Source: Blasia pusilla (lineage: Eukaryota > Marchantiophyta > Marchantiopsida > Blasiales). From it: a stretch of 64,000 nucleotides of DNA. The DNA lies in contig CM114271.1 of the NCBI GenBank assembly GCA_050084515.1, positions 186,001 through 250,000 of the forward strand, written 5' to 3'. This document shows positions 57,301 to 64,000 of the stretch, in pieces. The translations under genes were made by a program, and so were the position numbers. The notes under the pieces are model-generated. The model ran no database searches and was not told where the DNA came from. It saw only the letters and a program-made list of their open reading frames with translations. Numbering within the stretch: the first letter of the stretch is position 1; the number at the start of each line of letters is the position of its first letter.

Positions 57301-58250
57301 TGAAAGGTCGAGAGAATATCCTTCGAAAAATAAACATTGCTTAATGGATTAGGTATCATATGCAAATGCAAATATGATTTAATTTAGAAAAGGAAATAAT
57401 ATGTCCTTTGGAATAGATTGTTTGTTTCTTAAGAGATTGGAAGGATTCATGTAGATACATTCAACTATCCCACCTCCCTTCCATTTGACTTCAAAACATT
57501 TCAATAAGAACTTTGAAGAATAAAAAAAACATGGACAAAGAAAAGTATGTAAGTTAACGTATCAAAAAGAGGGATGAGGGGAAGAAGAAGCAAAAGACCC
57601 ACTAACCATCTTATTTTTAAAGTCCGCTTTTATTTCAATACTCATATGTTTATGCCTCATCTCCTAAAGATACATATACATCTTGTAGAGCAATACAAAA
57701 TATGAGGAGACTCCAAGCCTCAAAGCAAGGAGTCCATACTTCAATTGAAAATTCAAAAAAATCATGTTCTAAAATGGTATTTATGACGAGCTTAATTTAT
57801 GATTTTCATAAGTCTATATGCCCAAAAATTTTGGGAGAAAAAAAATCCTTGAACCCTATCATTGGATACTATCTTGTACGATGGGGGCTTGAGCCCTTAG
57901 GATAAATTTGGTCCACACTAAAGAATTACATAGGGGTGCTAGGTCACTTTAACTTATGCATTTCAAAATCTTTGGAGATAGAATCTGCTTCTTAAGGATA
58001 ATATGGTATGAGTAGAACATAAGTTAACCTTGCTAGTGATCATCAAAGCAACCAGATAATGAGAGAGGAATTCCAGAGGAGGTAGAAATCTTGATCAATA
58101 AGTTTATTTGAAGCAAAAGAAAAGTGTGAGATGCAAGGGAGAAACATGCTAGATGTACACATATTGAAAAGAGGGATGGATGAAATTTGGAAATAGATGA
58201 AAAAGAAGGAAATTGGGCATCTTACTTGAGAGAGATGTAGAAGGCAATAA
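51320..58250. other. long AT-rich region without recognisable genes
   Basis: About 7 kb with no supported protein, RNA gene or transposon domain on either strand. The frames present are short, AT-driven (Phe/Ile/Lys/Ser-rich) and without motifs. It could hold eroded repeats or regulatory sequence that cannot be recognised by eye. Confidence 0.5.
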
Positions 58251-58259
58251 TGTTCTTAG

Positions 58260-59774
58260 TTAGAGAGATGGAGGAGATAGTGGCGTCGGTCTCAGTGAGT
58301 TGCCTGAGGATTCCGCTTCAACTGATGATGGCTTGTCTTGTTTTAGTTCTTTTTTCCCATCCATTTCAGCGCCTTGGGGTCGAAGGGGATGGGGTTGATC
58401 TTCAAAATTGACAGTTTTCCCACCTTCTGAGGTGGTGCCACCATCAGAGGCAGAATCATTCAACGATGATGGAATCTCATCGACACTAGCCAAAGTCAAT
58501 TGAACCACACTGTCAATAAGTTTGTCCGAAGGTTTGTTCCTATTGGAGGCTTGCACTAGCTCCATTGCACTTGTGAGCATTTCTTGTTGCACTCTAATGC
58601 TCTTGCGGTTGGTGACGGGATTGGAAAGCTTCAATTGTTTGTACAATTGTACAAGATATCCTGATGCACCCTTGCTCGGTTTCTTCAATCTGAAATTCCC
58701 CACTTTATAACAAAATTTAGAAAGAACACGTCCCTTCCAAGATGCACTCTTTTTGGGTAGACTCTCTTAAGATCATATTGAATTAGTTGATCCATATTAT
58801 TGCTAATGAAAAGAAAGTCATATGAACCTAATCATATTGATTCCAAATGAAATGGATGTTGAAAGCTTTTGAATCTCCCTCAAGGTCCAAGCAATTCATT
58901 TTCGGGCAATCACTAATGGAATTATTTTACTGAATTTTTTCGACAATAATACTATTACCATTCTTCTTTCAGATAATATCATCTTATCTTCTTGAGATCC
59001 AATGGATCTATAGTGTGGGATCATGCCCTTTTCTTTTCTTTAGATCATTATTTCTCTAGATCATTCCATTAAATGGGGATTTTCCTTATTCTTAATGATC
59101 TGTAATAGGGGTTTTTCAACTTCAATTTCTAAAGGAAAGATAAAATGTAAATCCTAGGATACATGATAATGGATTTGATCGCGAACATGTAAGCATCTCC
59201 AGGCAAGAGTGGGTCTCCTTTCTTCTTCAAGTGGCAAAAATGACTCTGAGGACGATTATGAATCTTTCGAAGCCGCTCCAATATTTGTTGGTTTTCTTTC
59301 TCAATGAATCTCAACCTGCCTGGCAAACACATCCCTATCTATTATTGAATTGAAAGTTATTGGATCTCAACTTTAAAGCAGTGCATATTTTTCTTGACAT
59401 TATGAGTGGTGCATGAGTGTCAAAATTAAACATCTCACCCAAGTCTAAATTAGGGCTTAACCTACGTGATCATTTCCTTTATAAACACACTTCAACATAA
59501 TAGTTAATGACAATATAACATTGAGATTAACAATCTACAAAACTTTGAATATACCTTCTTCAACAATTTGTCTCTTTCTATTCATAATTTGATGGCTCGG
59601 TTGTTGAGGAGGACAATTATCAATAGAAGGTTTCATATTCCTGATATTTCTTAACATCCGAAACAAGTCTCGTCTAAACTCCCACTTCATGAATGGAGTA
59701 AACTTCATTCGACGTTTCATTCGATTATCAATAGCCGTGCCACTAAACTCAGCCCCCGTTGAAAATCCCGACAT
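58260..59774 (-). CDS. CFAP97/hemingway-like axonemal protein, three exons
   Basis: Exons 59774-59555, 59319-59163 and 58689-58260 (807 nt, 268 residues). Introns are 235 and 473 nt with GTATAT..CCAG and GTATCC..TCAG borders; phases 1 and 2 match exactly and no internal stop occurs. Residues about 45-95 read KPSIDNCPPQQPSHQIMNRK, then a join to RLRFIEKENQQILERLRKIH across intron 1. This is the signature of the CFAP97/KIAA1430 family ('I-x-x-E-N-x-x-L/I-L-x-R/K-L'), sperm-tail and cilium proteins. The C-terminal 140 residues are helical and then Ser/Pro/acidic-rich, with no known domain. The start is the first ATG of the exon 1 frame after HRRENIID; a further upstream exon cannot be excluded. 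Probably a functional male-gamete gene. Confidence 0.7.
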
Positions 59775-59879
59775 GTCGATAATATTTTCTCTACGATGAA
59801 CTTTGCGTATAATCCAAAGCACAAATTTTACCTTGAAATGCCAGCAGATGCCAAAATTAGTGAAGAGAGTGTGCAATCA

Positions 59880-62800
59880 TCTAATAAAGATATGAAAACG
59901 CAACGGTTGTCAAGGGCTTGTGCACTCAAATTAAGATGCATCTTCTTCATTCAGATAAATCAAGATGTAAATTGAAAGATCTTTTGTTTCCAATGAAAGG
60001 TACTATGATATCCTGCATGCTCTAAATGAAATCTCAACTATGACTTTCATATAATTTGGTTTCCTTCCTATGTTGGTATTTATGAGCACATGAGACGTTT
60101 GTTTATGGCAACACTCTTTCTTGAGAGGGCCCATGAACCAAAATAAAATGACAGTTTCCTCAATTCGCTAAAGTCCATTGGTCTTATTGGTCCTAACAAG
60201 AAAGTGCAATGATTTGAAAATATATAGCATTCAATGATATGACAAGGAGCTCATTCTATAACTTGTATTCTACAAATGATATGAGAGCAAGCCTATTTCT
60301 ATAATCAAAAAATACTCTTAGAATTGTTTTATTCTTTGTGTCTCTGTTGTCGGAAAACGAATGTTACTTAGTTGCAAAATTGTTACAAACCATTCATATG
60401 CGACTAGTCTTAGTTTATGACTGAGTGCGACTATTCTGAAAGGAATAAGGATAGTTTCATTATAATCATTGTCAAATCACATTATAGGCACAAAGTATTT
60501 ATATTTTACTTGTATATAAATTCATCTATATTTTGAGATTTCTTTACAAATAGATTAAGATCTATTGTATGAATAATCTTCCTGAACCTTTTAAGAGAAA
60601 TATAATTAATCTTAATTTGCAAGTACCCTTTGACTAATTTGTGCCATATGCTTAATATTGTCAGGATTTAGATAATGAAAAATTCAAGATTTTATTTTCT
60701 TGATAAAAAATCAAAATTTTCAACGAGTAATATGATCTTTAGTCTAAATCTCTAAATTATAAGAAAACTCCAACGAGTGAAATTCTCACTTTTGATAATG
60801 ATGTGTCTATTAAATAAAATAATCTGAAAAAAACACTAGTATAAATTTTACTCAAATGCATTTACTCATATCATAATTATTCTTTTAATTATGTAAGATA
60901 TTCAAAATGAATTTTAATATGTATTATTTATCTATCTGTGGAGAAGGATGGATTATTTTTTGGACTTAGATGTCCAAAAATAATTGCAATATAATGAAGT
61001 GATTTTTTGGAATATAATGATATTTTCTTAGTGTGTGATACATTATAATAGGCAGGCGTAAAAAAATACCAAAGTGGGATGATGAGCCAATAACTAAATA
61101 TCTAGCAATCATAAGATTGCTTAAAACTTTAAAAAAATGTACATCCTTAAATTTTTCAAGAAAATTATCGTAATTGATAAAATGATTTATCAATGATTAT
61201 AAATTTTTATATTTTTAGTCATATTCCTTAAATCAATTGATCCATTATCGTCAATAATTAATAATCAGAAGCTAATAATTTACCATTTTTTTGAATATAG
61301 CATGAACTTATTTACTAATTAAAGGGATTAGATTTCACTTATATCTGCATATTTTCAACTCCATGATAAATTATGAAGATGATGTCTCTTTTGCAAAATT
61401 TAAAATTTTGATTCTATTTCTTCCTTAGCAAAGTTAATGGCTAAAATTATCCAAAACCTATTTAAAAATAGTTTGACTCCAATTTTGAAATATCAATTTG
61501 AACATTATCATGTAACATGGTCAACTCTTTCTATTAGTGGATCTCTCATTGTAAAAAGGGAATAATTTCAATAACTTCCTTCATAGGAGTCCCAAATATT
61601 TGTTGGCAATGTGAATTATGTCATTATAACAAATTTTGAAATAAATTTCTATTTATATCGTTGATCCTCATATCACGAAAATTTCTATTTGAAGGTAAAA
61701 AATATCAATGGAAAGTTTATTCCATTGATATTTTTATAGGAGTAGTTTTGATTAAACAAGATTATAATGATTATACCCAAATTGAGTTCCCAAATATTTT
61801 ACATGTTTGAATATCAATGAGGTATGAAATTTTAAGGGACAATAGAATGGAAATTAGAAGGATTTAATTATAATTGATAGTTGATGTTTGTGGATATAAG
61901 GGAAGGCCAAAAAAATTTCTTCTTATTTATCTTGGTAGTATGTTGGTTATCTAAGTTATCTTTTGCCATATTTCAGAACATACTCACATAGATACATATG
62001 CATCATATAGAAGCCAATATATACTAACTAACTTGGAATATTATGAAATGAACTATATTACTTAGTATTTACATAAGATCATTTGAAAATTCAGCACTAG
62101 TGATAATCATTTCTTACAATATTTTTTACACAAAAATATTTATTTAAATTATTAATAATAGTTTAGGTATATTTTTAAATTTGATTGATTCATAGTGTTA
62201 ATTAACTTTTTTCTGATAGAGTCAAACCAAACTAAGCTTGAAGGAGAGAATAAAAGAAAAAAAATTTATTCTTATTAACCAAGATTTATATGGTTGATGT
62301 AAAATAAAATTTGAAAGTTCAAAATTATTTTGAAAATGAAAAACTAAGTTTTCTTGAATATTCCCAATACATAAATATTAATCATTTAAGTTAGTGAATT
62401 CAATATACTTGAGATCAAGTAGGAGATATTTTGAGGCTTAAATTCCCAAATTTAATATTCTTCCTATAGAAAAAAATTTGCTTTTGATTATTTTTCTCAA
62501 AATCATAACATGTGAATATTCCAAGATGGAGAATATGTAGACAAAAAACTACTCAAACCTTGATCTACTCCATAACTTAAATTGAAAAAGTTTTCGAATC
62601 AACGAAAATCATAAGAATAAAATTGGATCAAAAGGCTAACAAGATAATAAGTATGAAGATGAGCTTGTTAAACCTACAAATCCATATTTATTAATTGTGA
62701 ATTCATTTTGTTTATAGCAAACTATCAATGTGCCTTTTAAGGATAATGCCTACATAAATTATCATTCTTATGCTTATAAAACATAGTTATCTTGTTTTGT

Positions 62801-64000
62801 TTCAAATAGTTCTGTGGATAGATAATGAATATTATTTCTATGCAAATTTTTTGTTTCTTTTAATCAAATGAAATCTCTTATAAGATAATAATGGATCAAT
62901 TCTAATTTGCAACTCAATGGATAAGAAAAATAATATAAAAATATGATTACATGAAGGATTTTAAGTTAGACATTATGTATATGATAGATATGGTTCCCAC
63001 CAAGGAGCCAACGTTGACTAATAAAAATAAGCTATGCAAGAGGAGAGAAGATAGTTGGATCAATAAAAACAAGGAAGTTAGAAAATTTCCTTCAAATGGA
63101 AAGTGCTTTATAGTAAAATTTTCCTTTTAAGAATACGCGATTAATGACTAGGAAACATGAAGCCTAATTTCCAAGAGATGCAAATTCTTATTCTTTTCTG
63201 AAATTTCCTTAAAAAAGTGATATATTGTCATGTCAAGATCAAGATGAATTTCTAAATCAAGACTACTGATTAATAAAATAGTTTCAATTATTGAACCACT
63301 AGGTTATTTGGTAAAAGTGGAAGATACACGATATGGATGCAAAGATCTTAGTGCCACGAAAATAAAATTTCTATAAGTTGTGGATATAGGGATCTAAGGA
63401 TGTAGAGCCTTCATCTTAGCTATGGTAGCTACAGGTAGAATTGGTTCAAACTATCATCAACAATATGGTATAAGTTGATAAACATGTCTATTGTTTATTG
63501 AGACTAAGCACGATGAGCTATAAATATTGCATGTAAAGTTGGTTGGTGAGTAATAACGTTTTGACCCATCACAATATTACCACTAGGATATAAGGATCCA
63601 AAGCATGGACTTAAGGGTATCAATTTTATTTATATTGTATTGTATAGATTGAAAAAAATATGAAGAGTATGATATGAGATGATAAATATCATAATAATTA
63701 AATTAGGGATTTAAAATGTGTGTGTTTTTAGTAGAATTTCTAAGTAAGTCACATCCTTATACATTCTTAAATCTTATGTAAGTTCAATCTCTTACAACAG
63801 TCAATCTAACAATAGAATTTTGTAAGATAATTCAAATATGCTAAAAATCAAAAAATATGAACACACTGTTCTAGAATATCTTTTGCTTCTTCAAATGTGT
63901 TTGGCATAAGTCCATATTTTTATAACGTTATAAAAGTGTAGCCAAAATGGTTCAACTCCCACCAACATGCTTCATACGAAGAGTTAATTTTACTAACCAT
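59880..64000. other. AT-rich region, nothing recognised
   Basis: About 4 kb, very AT-rich, with only short frames. 59880-60120 may contain the promoter and 5' leader of the minus-strand CFAP97-like gene, but no single TATA element stands out in this composition. Confidence 0.5.

Overview
The window is nuclear DNA from a land plant. The evidence is introns with GT..AG borders, plant Copia, CACTA, Mutator-like and Helitron sequences, long AT-rich spacers and a plant BTB gene. One clean three-exon gene (59774-58260, minus) encodes a CFAP97/hemingway-like axonemal protein. Such a gene is expected only in plants with swimming sperm, so a bryophyte, lycophyte or fern (less likely a cycad or Ginkgo) is the best guess. 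I cannot name the species.

Layout. 1-6604: eroded retroelement debris, with a gag-like remnant on the minus strand and one copy of an unclassified repeat whose second copy lies at 36640-37780. 6605-20585: two nested CACTA (En/Spm) elements. A younger one (7738-18169, flanked by AAA on both sides) sits inside an older relative and carries a multi-exon TNPA/Ptta-like gene whose exons stay in phase, including three tandem copies of a 42-nt microexon. 20586-28140: a minus-strand Helitron (zinc region, Rep, PIF1-type helicase, all broken), cut by a Copia solo LTR and followed by unrecognised exon-like pieces.

28617-41450 is the most unusual part. A minus-strand Mutator-like transposase gene (WRKY-GCM1-like zinc finger, MULE core, SWIM finger) and a plus-strand gene set face away from a shared promoter region. 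The plus-strand set holds a coiled-coil protein, an unknown protein, and a degenerate protein resembling an N4/N6 DNA methyltransferase. The non-coding parts of this block, and nowhere else in the window that I can see, hold about 40 copies of a roughly 25-29 bp palindrome. Its two arms change together. Some copies form tandem arrays, one with an almost constant 64-bp period. I read the block as one composite Mutator-like element with its own dispersed binding sites or hairpins and an accessory methylase-like gene; this is an inference.

41580-43985 is low complexity, including a 139-bp GA microsatellite. 43986-48550 is a defective Copia element whose 5' LTR does not match the sequence after its polypurine tract. 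50848-50210 (minus) is an intact BTB/KCTD-like host gene. 51320-58250 and 59880-64000 are AT-rich with nothing recognisable. Apart from the BTB and CFAP97-like genes, nearly everything identifiable is mobile DNA, much of it inserted into other mobile DNA.
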